64,000 nucleotides of DNA from Enoplolaimus lenunculus (GCA_030248215.1 JASANG010002713.1:81502-145501), one strand, 5' to 3'; shown: positions 29,278-42,114, numbered from the stretch's first letter. Notes: a model not told the origin generated them from the letters alone. Program-made: numbers and translations.

Positions 29278-31605
29278 CCTCAGACTCGAAGTTTTACTCC
29301 GTCAAAAAGATATCACTGTCGCGCTGCCTTATTGGGACTCAACACTCGACTCTGCACTACCCGACCCCAGAGACTCGGTTTTGTGGACCCCAGAATTTTT
29401 CGGCAGCGGCTACGGCGAGGTCACTGATGGACCTTTTAAGCACTGGCTCGTATTTCATAAACTTACGGAGGCTTCAAACAAAATTCAACGTTCAATTGGT
29501 AATAGTACCTTCGGATCCCTATTTAGACCTACAGATATGAGCGAAATTATGAAACGCCGAAGTTTCGACCAACTTACAGCTTGTGTAGACCCATACTTTG
29601 AGCTCCTACATGGTTCTATTCACACTTGGGTAGGAGGGCACATGGAAGAGCTGACGATCTCCCCCGAGGACCCGGTATTCTTCTTGCATCATTCATTTGT
29701 CGACAAAATTTGGGAACATTTTCGGCAAGAAATTCAAGGGGTTCGGATCCGCGAGCTTCAATATCCGGAACGAGCGAAATCTTGTAATAAATTTCACTTC
29801 GCTAGCTCTATGATGTTACCGTTTCCAAAGCGAAATGTTGATGGACTAAGGGACGACTATACTGAGTACTTTTATCAATTTCAAGAAGTTCCTACCTGTA
29901 ACCGAACGAAACAGAGTTGTGAAAATTCACCGTATCTATTTTGTCATGTAGCTTCGGGGAGGTGCTTATCGAGAATTGTTCCGGGTGGAAATTGTACCGG
30001 ATATGAAAGAAGTGATATTTGTGTCGGAAATAACGTTTGTGTCGCCGGACGTTGTGAACCGGTGAAAATACAGTTTCTCGCTGAAACGACAACACGAGCA
30101 ATGAATAAGAATGAAGAGAATAAAGAAAAGCAACAAGGAACAACAATGCCAATAGAAGGGCAACGAAAGAGCGAATCAAATGGCAGGCGAGGGCAAACAA
30201 GCGAAGTCATTGACAGCTCGACAGGTGGCGGATCACAGACGAACAGCAAATTATCTCGGTGCCAGTGCACTCAAAACGATACACCACAACAACAACATCA
30301 TACTTGGCTACCCCGGACCCCCACAGTCTGGTTTCCTATTACCGTTCTTTTGGCGAATTCCGATAAGGATCTGATCAAAGAGATGCCGTCCCATCAGGTC
30401 TCAGCATCTCGTAGTCAAAGAATTCAAATAATTTCTCACGATGGGGCAACTGAAATCACCCTTCGTGGAAGGCTGTTCCCTGTAAACCTCCCTGAATCGA
30501 ATGAGTATCCTTACTACGGGGGTGCAGCGGCGGCAAAAATTGTAAACCCTCGACAAATTCCTGGGGGACTAAGTATGGTTAGCGTCACGGTTAGCCAAGG
30601 CTCCAAACAATGTTCGGCGTATTGTTATCAGGAGGGGGTGGGTTACGTTGGCTGCTCGGGGCGAGTACGGGTACATCCTAGACGGGTTGAGTCCCAGATA
30701 AGAAGGTTTGCAAGAAGCGCGAAAGCTTCGCTTGCATTGGCGTGGGACGGACGCGTTTGGAAGCCCACGATGTTAATGTTTTTGTGTAAGTTTGATTTGT
30801 GCCTTCTCAGAAAAAATGTGCCTTGGAATAATTAGGTTCCTGCTTCAGCAAAATTATTGCTCAATAGTCCGGCAAGTTTGGTCATTTGTATAATTTTTAT
30901 ATTAAACCTTTGTCGTCCATTTTATAGGAATGACAAAGCCTGTGAGATGTCTTCTCAGGTGTGTTGTGTAGCGCCAGCGTCCAGCTAAAGTTATAGGTGG
31001 GCCAACAAACAAACTTTGAAAATTCTAAAAATTGAAATACGGCGTATAAAATGGTAAAAAATAAAAAAAATATGTTAATTTACCAACGCCATCATTACAC
31101 CCTATCACGAACTAGTGATATTTGCTGCACACATTTAAAGAACGAGAATATGGTTTCAGGCCGGCGTTCATCTATACCAGAAAGTCAATCAAGTCACGAT
31201 ACATCAGGCCGCGACTTGATGAGGTCATCGACTCGGCGTGTGACGCAACACGACGCGCGTGAGAACGTCATAGAGCGTGAGGAGATCTCTGAGCGCGAGA
31301 AAACCAGTCAAAATGAGAAAAATTGCAGTTTTCTCACACTCAACGGATTTTTGCTTATCGGACACGCGGATACGGTTGCAGACGGCATTCGAACTCTTGA
31401 CGAATGTAAAGCAAAATGTGCTGGGGGACAGGAATTGCCTGGATGCAAGGCGTTGATGTACTGGCCTTCGGATTTGACTTGTATCCTTACAAGGCAGTCT
31501 CGGAGGACACATCCAGCCCTTATGCATGCTGACGCATCAGGGGTGGTGTATGCAGATTATGTTTGTGGGAATGAACAACTGGAGTTATGTGAACGGACAA
31601 ATTAA
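28165..31605 (+). CDS. tyr: Secreted tyrosinase with C-terminal PAN/apple domain, copy 1 (gene level)
   Basis: Exons 28165-28967, 29284-30785 and 31160-31605 join in frame to 916 aa. Residues 1-22 form a signal peptide (MIFIRRVLLLLLAVS..). A basic region follows, with a dibasic site KRTKRQ around 200 that could be a propeptide cleavage site. CuA: His244 (or 248), His253 and His262 (GAHWGPALLPWH). CuB: His377, His381 and the HisHis pair 403-404 (FFLHHSFVDKIW). Residues 473-525 are Cys-rich, as in nematode tyrosinases. A Lys/Glu/Gln/Ser linker and a C-terminal beta region end at MLMFLC. Residues ~824-906 form a six-cysteine PAN/apple domain. Type-3 copper tyrosinases oxidise phenols to o-quinones; a secreted form would suit cuticle or eggshell cross-linking (inference). 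Confidence 0.9.
28968..29283 (+). other. Tyrosinase intron 1 ending in a (TTTA)n microsatellite
   Basis: The last ~40 bases are (ATTT)n (29238-29277) followed by acctcag, so the microsatellite forms the 3' splice-site tract. Two further internal AG sites (29031, about 29150) exist, but skipping them gives the correct protein. Confidence 0.8.
29284..30785 (+). CDS. tyr: Tyrosinase copy 1, exon 2 (CuB core, Cys-rich segment, linker)
   Basis: The acceptor is ttacctcag. It contains ITVALPYWDSTLDSALPDPR, LHGSIHTWVGGHM and SPEDPVFFLHHSFVDKIW, then the Cys-rich and linker parts. The donor is TTTTTGT|GTAAGT, a perfect consensus. Reading through the donor instead would add only KFDLCLLRKNVPWNN before a stop at 30835. 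Confidence 0.9.
31160..31605 (+). CDS. tyr: Tyrosinase copy 1, exon 3 (PAN/apple domain)
   Basis: The acceptor atggtttcag gives T|GC (Cys) in phase with exon 2, preserving the conserved C-terminal Cys. A charged linker of about 50 residues leads to NCSFLTLNGFLLIGHAD, LDECKAKCAGG, LPGCKALMYW, LTCILT and YADYVC: six cysteines in the PAN/apple order. It ends ELCERTN and TAA. A separate gene is the alternative, but no good independent start or promoter is seen. Confidence 0.8.
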
Positions 31606-34600
31606 AACTGGGGGTGTCACGAAGTTTTCATTTCGTCAAGCGGTATAACCTCGTCTTTTAGCAAGAATACACCTTTTCTTTTTCTTGTATGGGACCCGAC
31701 CCGGATCGAGAACTTAATATTAATAACCTCTAACAAATTCGATATCATACAGACTTCAAAGTTGTAAGTTTGTGGCATCACGCCGATTTTTACAAGTTTA
31801 TATTTGTTTTAAAAGTCCTTCAGCCTCTTAATGTTTTTCTATAAATTTTATGCTTTTATAAAGTAGACCCAATGTAATGATCGGGGTCGGAACGTTTTTT
31901 TGTGGGACTGCAATTAAACGACACGGAGCTAAAGTGGAGCCAAATTTGGTCAACGTGCAGCTGCAACTTAAGTACTTGCATTGTAAGAACAGAGCTTTAT
32001 AACGATTCTCAAAAAATATGTTCTTTTATTTTAGAAACTAGTAACATAACTATTGTGTATGCAAGTTTGGGAGCCAACCAGTTGCCTTTCCCCCAGCTTC
32101 CAGCCAACTGATTGGCACCCCGGATATTTTAAACAACCAAGGTGGCTATCTCACAAAGACTTCCTTTGAGATGATTTGGCCCGAACACAACCAGTTGACC
32201 TCCCCAAGCTGCTTTTCGCATTTGGGCGTTCTGGGATATTACACTGATCTTGCATGAAGGTTAGGTATATAGTTGTGTATTTGTAACCAATATAGACAAC
32301 AGTTTACACAGCTATAACCTGCATGCAAGGTCTGCGCAACATCCTGATTGCAAACATTAAAAAGCACCAACAGACAGATTCAGGGGTCGCTAAGCATGGC
32401 GCTGCAACTGGCTTCCTGTTCCGCTTGACCAGGTCTACAAGTAATTCAGAAGTTTTTAATTTTATTCGATTTGCGTGATGAATCTTCAAATAATATTTGT
32501 AGCACGGCTTTGCGTTCTTTCAAATATACCTGATATATTATAGATTTGAAAATAATGTCACAAGATTTGCGTGCTCAGAATAAAGTTTTAGGTTTACGGA
32601 AGTTAAGCACCAAAACTTGTGTGAAAGTTTTAAACATACATTTCTTAAACTTACTTTTTGACGCAACAGCTATAACTGCTTCCGCAGGGTGTACATTTTA
32701 GAAATCAACGCTGCCCGACTCGCCGATCATAATGGTTTCCGAATTTACGTCATTACCACTCGGGGCCGAAGAACTATTTTTAAATTACAGAAGCTAAAAC
32801 GAAAGCTAAAATTTTTTATAAAAAATTAAAGTTACTTAATACTCACCAAACGCTTCCAGTGCTGAATTTCGAGTTTGAGGTACAACTGTATTGATTTGAA
32901 TACCGGAGAAGGTTAATTTAACTATTCTATTCTAAAGTTGTTTTGTGAAAAATACATTATATAAACACTTACTTATTAGTTTAAAAGATTTGAAATTTTT
33001 TACAGAACGAGAGCTCCTTATAAAATCTTAGAGGCCTGATAGTTTTTAGGCTAAGTAAAGGCCCCAAAATATGGAGCAGATGGCTTTTTTATTGTGATTC
33101 GCAATTTCAAAATGAATTCTTTGTGCTGAATTTGGTAACAAATTTTTGAATTGAAAACTTATTGTTTTCAAGCTCATCAAGCATCTAATATGTAAATGTG
33201 CTAAACGAAAAAAATCTAATGATATTTTTAAATACTAATAACAACAACTGCACTGATTCTGGCATAAATTGCTGTCTGCTACTGCCTAGCATCTCGAGGT
33301 ACAGCGCAAAACGGAAGCAGGTGATATATAGTTCCAATTTTTCAATATCGCGTAGCTAAATCATTATGAGCGTTATGGTTATTTTCGGATTATCCTTTTT
33401 AATTAAATGTCAAGCAAAGAGACTTTGTAAAATTTTTTCACGGAAATTAAAATTGACCAGTCATGAACGATACAACGACATTGCTATGAGGATCATTTTG
33501 CTCATGGGATCTTATTATTCAAATAAGACGTGGGCACTGTGCACTTACCTGAACCTCGAAATTTTTAATAAATACTGAATATGAGAAGCATATTTACTAT
33601 TATTAAAGCCTGAGTTTGTAGGTAACTGTAGTAATGTAATCAATCTTAACATCTATTCAGCATTATGTGTTCAGAATCGTTTCTGCGCAACTGTGTATTC
33701 AGTAAGAAAACACCGTGTAACCGACAAGTTAGCTACTTATCCTACTGTGTAGAATATTTATTACCGTTGGTCTACAGCACGGCCGGTTTTACGGAAAAAA
33801 TTGTGAACGGAAAAAATGAATTTTTTCCATTTTTTTCTGGAAAAAAATGAAAAAATATATTCTTTATCTGAGTGATTGGTTATCTCACCCTTAGCCGGCG
33901 TTTCCCAGAAATGCTTGTACTTTGAAATTATTTGCATATTTGAGCTTCTGAGACATTCCCTGATCATTCCATGCACAAATCGGAATTTTTCAAAACCTTG
34001 ATTTTTAGGGCCATAAGTTCAGCCCCTTGAGACCCAAAATTTTTTTCGATAAGTTGGACAAATTATTTATCACTGACTCGTTAGCCAGACGCCTCATTAG
34101 GAAACATTTAACAATATTCGTCTTAGCTCTGTTACCTGTGTCAAATGGTGTATAATTTGTATAATTTTTCTACAAAAAATTTAGAGTAAAATGAAGGAAT
34201 TTGGGACCTTAAAATCCCATTTCTTTAAAATTTAAGTTTTTCGTGGAATAATCCGAGGACGTCATCGGAACATCTGAAACTCATGAGTGGAGCGAGCTAA
34301 AGAAGTCACACTTGTTTTTGTACGTATATATTAAATTCCAAGACACTTTTGGGTTTTTTGACATCAAAGCCTCTCAATAGCTGCAACCGCGCGAGCAAAG
34401 CAAGGTTGAAGCTAGACGTATTCTTGTGTCAAATCATACGGTAAAGGCAAGCTTTCAATTTAGAGCGCCCTAACTTTACGAAACCTGGTAAGTGGACCGA
34501 ATAAGAAACATATGTAGTTGTACATTGAACTCGTGGCAAAGCTTCAATTCTGAAAACCATTTATAAATTCGTATGCTGCAATTTTCGCTCTTTTCGGACA

Positions 34601-36364
34601 TATAATGTCTCCTGGTGGACATATACAAAAGGTTACTGTAAAATAAGTTGCATGAAAATTAGTTGTCATCTAAAAAAGTTATTTTATATCATATTTAGTT
34701 GCAAATTATATTTAATAATCGTTTAATATTTTCCATTTTTTCCACCCCCTCGGAAGAAACGGAAAAAAGAAAAACATTTTTTCCGGTAATTTTTTTCCGG
34801 CCAATAATCCTGGTCTATAGCATCTATTGCCAGTTTGCAATTGTAATACACAAGAGTGAATGATATAGAACAAGAGTGTGCAACTACCTGTACTGCGCAT
34901 ATTACAAAATGTACCAACGTGCGTTGATCACTTGCAACCTTAAAATTTTAACTTTGGCGCAGGTGGTACCCCCTAAATAAAAGGGAAGTGGTAAAAAACG
35001 CAACGTGCGCTGGGTACATTCTTTTGAACACATAACCGAGGTGCATATCCTTGTTATATATATAATTTACTCTCGGTATTAAAGGACTTTCAAACAATTG
35101 AAGTACAACTATTGCAAATCTAAAAAATTTGCTGCGCAAAAAATTACAAATCAAGTTGGAATCAAAAGCATTGTGTCAAAAACTGGTGATTTATTGATAT
35201 TTAGCAGGCCCATAGCCAGCTCACTTTGCTGGGGGGGGGGGGTGAAAAATTTTTCTGGAGAGGCGTATATTGGGTTACCGTTGTCTTTTACAAGATATGT
35301 TTAAAATTTTCTGGGAGGGGCTAAATTCTTCCAGGAGGTTGAGCTCAGCCCCCTCTGTCTACGGGCCCGATACTCAGTATTGTGAATACGGCCATTGAAA
35401 CACATTTTACGTTCCAACCGCAGCCAAGGATTTTGGTTTTGTGAAAGGCCGTGTCCATTGTTTATATTGTTTCGTTTTTAAGTCTTGTTATCTAAGCTAG
35501 AATTCAGATATAAATTAAAAACTTTGTCAAAATCATTGGCAATGGACATAAAAGCACGGTTCATGTTTTGCCTGACCCATTTTAATGCCAAATCCGTCTT
35601 ATGTTTTGAGAATGTTAAATTTTCGCAAGAAAACGATATTGCTGAGAAAACAGAACATCCAAAACCACTGCAGGGTACAACCGGAGATCTGCTTCTGGTT
35701 CCGGCTCCGGTGGAATTTTTGCCCGAGGTTACGGCAATTTCAGTAGTGAAATTTTGCACAGTTTTACAATATTTATCAGTTTGATGCGTTTCGTTTTAAC
35801 TTTTGGTACAATTTTGAGAAAAGAACTGTCAAGATTTCGTAAAAAATAAACGTAAAACCAAACGATTTAACAACATATTACAGGTATTTTGTTGAATAAA
35901 TTAAACATCATTAATTACCTAATTCACCTGAACTCAAGTTTTGTTGACGTCCGGCTCCGGCATTTTTCGCCTTCGGTTGCACGCATCGTAAACAATATTG
36001 TTTACGTTCTAAGAAAAAATCTGGCAATATTTATTTTTTCGCCTGGAACTAATATTAAAATGCTTACTTAAGCAAAAAAGTAATTTAAACATAAGCCATT
36101 TTTGTTCGAATTTACAAAAGTTGTCGCAAATTTAATAAAATTTCCACTAAAATTAGAGACCTTAACTGAGTTTATTAATAGAAAAACTTGCACAAAAATG
36201 CAAAATAACTACTGGACGAATTGTTATTTGTGAACTTAGGGTAATTAATGAGTGGAATACGAACGAGGAAAACAGTAATTTTGTAATATATTTTGCAGTT
36301 ATTATTCCGCTTCTTGAATTAGTTTTCAATAAATTAAACCATTGCACTCATAGTTCTCTTCTTA

Positions 36365-36480
36365 GGAATATAATATATACTATATTATTATTTTATATAT
36401 ATTTATATATATTCATATATATAAATATATAAATATATATAAATATATTTGTATATAAATATATATAAATATATATCCTT
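36365..36480. repeat. TATATAAA-type low-complexity tract
   Basis: Nearly pure A/T with nested TATATAAATATATA palindromes. Mirrored at 43690-43805. Confidence 0.9.
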
Positions 36481-37439
36481 GTTGCCATAGTGCTATTTGT
36501 AAGAAAATAAGATAAAAAAATCCTCAGGACAGTCCTAAACTTATATATTAATCTTTAGATTCTTTGACGGTAATTGCTATTTGTGTATATATAGAAAGCT
36601 GCATAAAACCGACTGTAATTATTATTTAGGCACAACATTCTTTCAGGTGCCAATATTAACAAAAGTGTGTTTTACCGCTCTGGAACTTTGGAAACGATAA
36701 AACATCCATGACCACATTGTCAGCAAAGCCTGAATTTAGCTGAGGGGTGCTTGTTTTCAATTGCATTTACGTTTGTGTCTAAATCAATTCCTCCCAGCTA
36801 ACATATATTTGTTTACCGATATATATTTTTCCAAATTTATCTGTGGTGCACAGAGTAACGGACGGCCCGTTCTGTCGCCAAACCAAAGGTTTCCAAAAAT
36901 ATTTATTTCGTCGCACAAACTGCTTTTTCTCCAACCCCCCCGTCTTTGACTACGCAACTGCCCAAAAATTAGCCATTGCATTTAATGCATAGATAGATCT
37001 ATTAATATTTAAATTTTAATTATATTCACTTTCCTGCAGCAACAACAATATAGCTTGAAAGAGCTGAAATTATAGTAAATAAAAAGGTTAAAAACTATCA
37101 AATCATATATCGAATTTGATTTCAAACCTCGGAATACAAGTAGCCAAACTTTGCTCAAAAGGCTCTTGTATATACAAATTCGTCTACAGGTTTAGACTCA
37201 AGGAAACAGCAGGTTTTCTTACCGTTAACAATAAGCCTTTGCGTATGCCTTAACTTTAAATGTGACTAAAAGTGTACAACTGCAGACCGAAATATACAGC
37301 GGCTTAGTCGGGATTTTATTTTGGAAATGTATAGCGTCAAGTTTTTGGTAAACTAATGTAATGTGCGTAAAAGTCGGTAGGATTTTTAAATTATAGCAAA
37401 TTCGCTTATTTCTAGACGGTGCCGCTGTATAGAACACGA

Positions 37440-37600
37440 TTGTAACATAGTATACGCATATTCTTAAGCCTAAGCCTAAGAAGGAGCTTATAACCCTAGC
37501 CTAACCTAGGCGAAAAGTTTTGCTTAAAGCTCAATAAGCTAACTCTATTTCAGTCCCACATAAACATGTTACGCTGCTGATCTTTACATAGGCCCTCCAA
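37440..37600 (-). repeat. TTAGGC-tailed dispersed repeat, reverse copy
   Basis: Read on the minus strand: TGTAAAGATCAGCAGCGTAA, ATAGAGTTAGCTTATTGAGC and TTCTTAGGCTTAGGCTTAAG. Mirrored (+) at about 42580-42720. Confidence 0.65.
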
Positions 37601-38636
37601 CAGTTTCGGGATGTATACATCCCCACTTTTATCAACACCCACACAACGCTAAACTGAGTTTGTCTCTTGGGTTTTGGTCACACATAGCCTAAGTAGATTC
37701 GCCCAAAACTAATATAAAGACAGTTGCCTAAATGTAGCTTTTAAATTAAATTTGCCTACTGCGTTAATTTTAGGCAGTTCTGTATTTTTTGAACGTCTTT
37801 AACCGAGTAGTAAACGGATAGTAAAAATAACGGAAACGGATACTGATCAAGATAACGGTAACGGATATTCTGTTAAACCTTGTGTAACGCTGTACAACAA
37901 TGTTTTTCAGCAACACGCAGTAGTTGATTTTATCGTTTTAACTCGAAATCGAAGCAACTGATTTTGCAAAACGCCCGTAACGACTGCGCCATCTCCAGAA
38001 TATTGGAGTTGAAATTTCAGCTTGAAATTCTATTTCAAATGAAATAGAAAATATTCATGTGATGAAGTATTAAAAGGTGAAAACAATAGTTTTAATAAAC
38101 AAAGTTTTATTTCGTTTTGACTCAATTACTAATGGCGATAATGTTTGTTTTACGGGTTATGTTTGCCAATGTACAAAGTTTATTTTTGTTTCCAGATAGT
38201 GCGGTAAATTAAACGTGCAAACTCATAGGAACACAGTGATCTTGTCTCAGGTATATACACCTGAGCATAGCTAGCCGTAGCCAGAATTTTTAACACACAA
38301 GATACGTTCTGTTAAAATTTCAAAGGGGGTTTCTTGGTTTTTGTTACTAATTTAAAAAATTTTCAAACCCCAATTTTGAAAAATCTCAAAGGGGGCAATG
38401 CAACGTTATAGTCACCCCCCTGGCTAAGCCTTTGTACGTGTCGGGCAATCATAAGCAATCATTGTTAACTGATGTATTTCAGATGACGAACTACAGGGTT
38501 GTATTACGCAGTATATCAACCACCCGAAAAGGCTCCAGAGAAAAAATTAAGGTGTATTCACAGGTTAATTTTTTCCACACACAAAATAAGTTTTCTTAAA
38601 ATTTCAAAACTCCTACTTTCTTAAATTGTCATTATT

Positions 38637-40350
38637 TAACCCTTTCTCACATGAATATTTTCTATTTCCCCTGAGACCTACTTTTATGCATTGATTCGAA
38701 CTCGGGTGACTGGCGTGGGAGGCGTATACCATCACCACTAAGCTATAGGAGCTTGACGCTCGAGCCCGAGGGGGCTCTCAAGTCTTGTGGTGATTTAGTA
38801 CTATGTATAGTGTTGCAATTGTTAAACACAGTGCGATATACATTATTTAACGTATATACACTGCGCTTAGTTGCCTATAGGCAACTCAATGTGAGAAGGG
38901 GTTATAGATAGTAAATTGAAAATTTTTCGCTTAACCCTTTCTCACATGAATATTTTCTATTTCCCCTGAGACCTACTTTTATGCATTGATTCGAACTCGG
39001 GTGACTGGCGTGGGAGGCGTATACCATCACCACTAAGCTATAGGAGCTTGACGCTCGAGCCCGAGGGGGCTCTCACGTCTTGTGGTGATTTAGTACTATG
39101 TATACGTGTTGCAATTGTTAAACACAGTGCGATATACATTATTTAACGTATATACACTGCGCTTAGTTGCCTATAGGCAACTCAATGTGAGAAGGGGTTA
39201 TAGATAGTAAATTGAAAATTTTTCGCTTAACCCTTTCTCACATGAATATTTTCTATTTCCCCTGAGACCTACTTTTATGCATTGATTCGAACTCGGGTGA
39301 CTGGCGTGGGAGGCGTATACCATCACAACTAAGCTATAGGAGCTTGACGCTCGCGCCCGAGGGGGCTCTCACGTCTTGTGGTGATTTAGTACTATGTATA
39401 CGTGTTGCAATTGTTAAACACAGTGCGATATACATTATTTAACGTATATACACTGCGCTTAGTTGCCTATAGGCAACTCAATGTGAGAAGGGGTTATAGA
39501 TAGTAAATTGAAAATTTTTCGCTTAACCCTTTCTCACATGAATATTTTCTATTTCCCCTGAGACCTACTTTTATGCATTGATTCGAACTCGGGTGACTGG
39601 CGTGGGAGGCGTATACCATCACAACTAAGCTATAGGAGCTTGACGCTCGCGCCCGAGGGGGCTCTCACGTCTTGTGGTGATTTAGTACTATGTATACGTG
39701 TTGCAATTGTTAAACACAGTGCGATATACATTATTTAACGTATATACACTGCGCTTAGTTGCCTATAGGCAACTCAATGTGAGAAGGGGTTATAGATAGT
39801 AAATTGAAAATTTTTCGCTTAACCCTTTCTCACATGAATATTTTCTATTTCCCCTGAGACCTACTTTTATGCATTGATTCGAACTCGGGTGACTGGCGTG
39901 GGAGGCGTATACCATCACCACTAAGCTATAGGAGCTTGACGCTCGCGCCCGAGGGGGCTCTCACGTCTTGTGGTGATTTAGTACTATGTATACGTGTTGC
40001 AATTGTTAAACACAGTGCGATATACATTATTTAACGTATATACACTGCGCTTAGTTGCCTATAGGCAACTCAATGTGAGAAGGGGTTATAGATAGTAAAT
40101 TGAAAATTTTTCGCTTAACCCTTTCTCACATGAATATTTTCTATTTCCCCTGAGACCTACTTTTATGCATTGATTCGAACTCGGGTGACTGGCGTGGGAG
40201 GCGTATACCATCACCACTAAGCTATAGGAGCTTGACGCTCGAGCCCGAGGGGGCTCTCACGTCTTGTGGTGATTTAGTACTATGTATACGTGTTGCAATT
40301 GTTAAACACAGTGCGATATACATTATTTAACGTATATACACTGCGCTTAG
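38637..40350 (+). mobile_element. Tandem array of the TTAA/tRNA-like element, forward half (6 units)
   Basis: Units of 268-269 bp start TTAACCCTTTCTCACATG at about 38637, 38932, 39228, 39524, 39820 and 40116 (period 295-296). The last is truncated at about 40350. Linkers of 27 bases (tagatagtaaattgaaaa then tttttcgct) join the units and are the reverse complement of the 29 bp minisatellite unit at 6962-7193. On the minus strand each unit has the A-box- and B-box-like blocks and CGCCTCCCACGCC with CCC at the anticodon position (Gly-like). Confidence 0.9.
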
Positions 40351-40381
40351 TCCACAATACCACAAAAATGAGAAAGGGTTA
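40351..40381. other. Orientation-switch junction of the array and of the large inverted repeat
   Basis: A 19-base piece (tccacaataccacaaaaat) not found in the units separates the truncated forward unit from gagaaagggtta, the end of a reversed unit. This is the symmetry centre of arms 1 and 2. No known sequencing-adapter sequence is evident. Confidence 0.75.
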
Positions 40382-40408
40382 AGCGAAAAATTTTCAATTT
40401 ACTATCTA

Positions 40409-41819
40409 TAACCCCTTCTCACATTGAGTTGCCTAAAGGCAACTAAGCGCAGTGTATATACGTTAAATAATGTATATCGCACTGTGTTTAACAATTGCAA
40501 CAAGTATACATAGTACTAAAACACCACAAGACGTGAGAGCCCCCTCGGGCTCGAGCGTCAAGCTCCTATAGCTTAGTGATGATGGCATACGCCTCCCACG
40601 CCAGTCACCCGAGTTCGAATCAATGCATAAAAGTAGGTCTCAGGGGAAATAGAAAATATTCATGTGAGAAAGGGTTAAGCGAAAAATTTTCAATTTACTA
40701 TCTATAACCCCTTCTCACATTGAGTTGCCTATAGGCAACTAAGCGCAGTGTATATACGTTAAATAATGTATATCGCACTGTGTTTAACAATTGCAACACG
40801 TATACATAGTACTAAATCACCACAAGACGTGAGAGCCCCCTCGGGCTCGAGCGTCAAGCTCCTATAGCTTAGTGGTGATGGTATACGCCTCCCACGCCAG
40901 TCACCCGAGTTCGAATCAATGCATAAAAGTAGGTCTCAGGGGAAATAGAAAATATTCATGTGAGAAAGGGTTAAGCGAAAAATTTTCAATTTACTATCTA
41001 TAACCCCTTCTCACATTGAGTTGCCTATAGGCAACTAAGCGCAGTGTATATACGTTAAATAATGTATATCGCACTGTGTTTAACAATTGCAACACGTATA
41101 CATAGTACTAAATCACCACAAGACGTGAGAGCCCCCTCGGGCTCGAGCGTCAAGCTCCTATAGCTTAGTGGTGATGGTATACGCCTCCCACGCCAGTCAC
41201 CCGAGTTCGAATCAATGCATAAAAGTAGGTCTCAGATTTTCAATTTACTATCTATAACCCCTTCTCACATTGAGTTGCCTAAAGGCAACTAAGCGCAGTG
41301 TATATACGTTAAATAATGTATATCGCACTGTGTTTAACAATTGCAACACGTATACATAGTACTAAATCACCACAAGACGTGAGAGCCCCCTCGGGCTCGA
41401 GCGTCAAGCTCCTATAGCTGAGTGGTGATGGTATACGCCTCCCACGCCAGTCACCCGAGTTCGAATCAATGCATAAAAGTAGGTCTCAGGGGAAATAGAA
41501 AGTATTCATGTGAGAAAGGGTTAAGCGAAAAATTTTCAATTTACTATCTATAACCCCTTCTCACATTGAGTTGCCTAAAGGCAACTAAGCGCAGTGTATA
41601 TACGTTAAATAATGTATATCGCACTGTGTTTAACAATTGCAACACGTATACATAGTACTAAATCACCACAAGACGTGAGAGCCCCCTCGGGCTCGAGCGT
41701 CAAGCTCCTATAGCTGAGTGGTGATGGTATACGCCTCCCACGCCAGTCACCCGAGTTCGAATCAATGCATAAAAGTAGGTCTCAGGGGAAATAGAAAGTA
41801 TTCATGTGAGAAAGGGTTA
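40409..41819 (-). mobile_element. Tandem array of the TTAA/tRNA-like element, reverse half (5 units)
   Basis: Reversed units at 40409-40677, 40705-40973, 41001-41235 (truncated), 41256-41523 and 41551-41819, joined by the same linker. The two halves differ in unit number and in which unit is truncated, so this is not a perfect mirror. Confidence 0.9.
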
Positions 41820-41869
41820 CAACTAAAAAGTAGAGTTTTAAATTTTTTCAGAAACTTATTTTGTGTGAA

Positions 41870-42110
41870 AAAACTAACCGAATACACCTAATTTTTCTCA
41901 CCTTTCCATATTCTCATACAACCCATCATCTCCTCTCCAACAACCATCCCACCTCCCAAAGCTCTTCTCCCTTACACAAAACAACAAACCCCCTACAAAC
42001 CTCAAAAATCCCCATCCCCTCATCACCCCCAACACATCTTCATTCACAATACCCACAAAACAAAAAAAAACACACAAACACAACAAAACCCAACAAAAAA
42101 AATTTAATAC
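41870..42110. repeat. Almost G-free tract replacing a longer arm 1 segment
   Basis: About 230 bases of A/C/T with only one or two G. It sits where arm 1 has about 500 bases of ordinary composition (about 38080-38600). Homology on both sides is clear. Confidence 0.8.
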
Positions 42111-42114
42111 TTTA

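Larger units (their letters stand above)
31606..38636 (+). other. Gene-poor remainder of arm 1
   Basis: No exon is convincing. Contents include a TTAGGC-family head (31872-31920), GGAAAAAA-rich facing blocks near 33765-33850 and 34730-34815, and a fold-back repeat (34874-35022). Further along are the dispersed repeat shared with 18.1 kb (35690-35905), TA-rich sequence (36365-36480) and a reverse TTAGGC-tailed repeat (37440-37600). The AACGGATAGTAA fragment lies near 37810, and near 38030-38075 is a fragment of the TTAA-element end. The open frame at 35485-35784 overlaps the dispersed repeat and is not called a gene. Confidence 0.5.
24565..40350 (+). repeat. Arm 1 of a triplicated segment (direct, cleanest copy)
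   Basis: The sequence from about 24565 to 40350 reappears as its reverse complement at about 40382-55655, then again in direct orientation from 55656 to the window end. Arm 1 has an intact tyrosinase gene and no obvious damage, so it is the best representative. Confidence 0.93.

Noticed and set aside
33765-34815. Pair of facing GGAAAAAA-rich blocks that might be the TIRs of a ~1 kb element
   Set aside because: The similarity rests mostly on low-complexity A-runs; I could not define ends or a target duplication.
35485-35784. 99-codon open frame, also present mirrored at 44386-44685
   Set aside because: Its second half lies in a dispersed repeat shared with 18.1 kb, and the frame is open on both strands. 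No domain or splice context.
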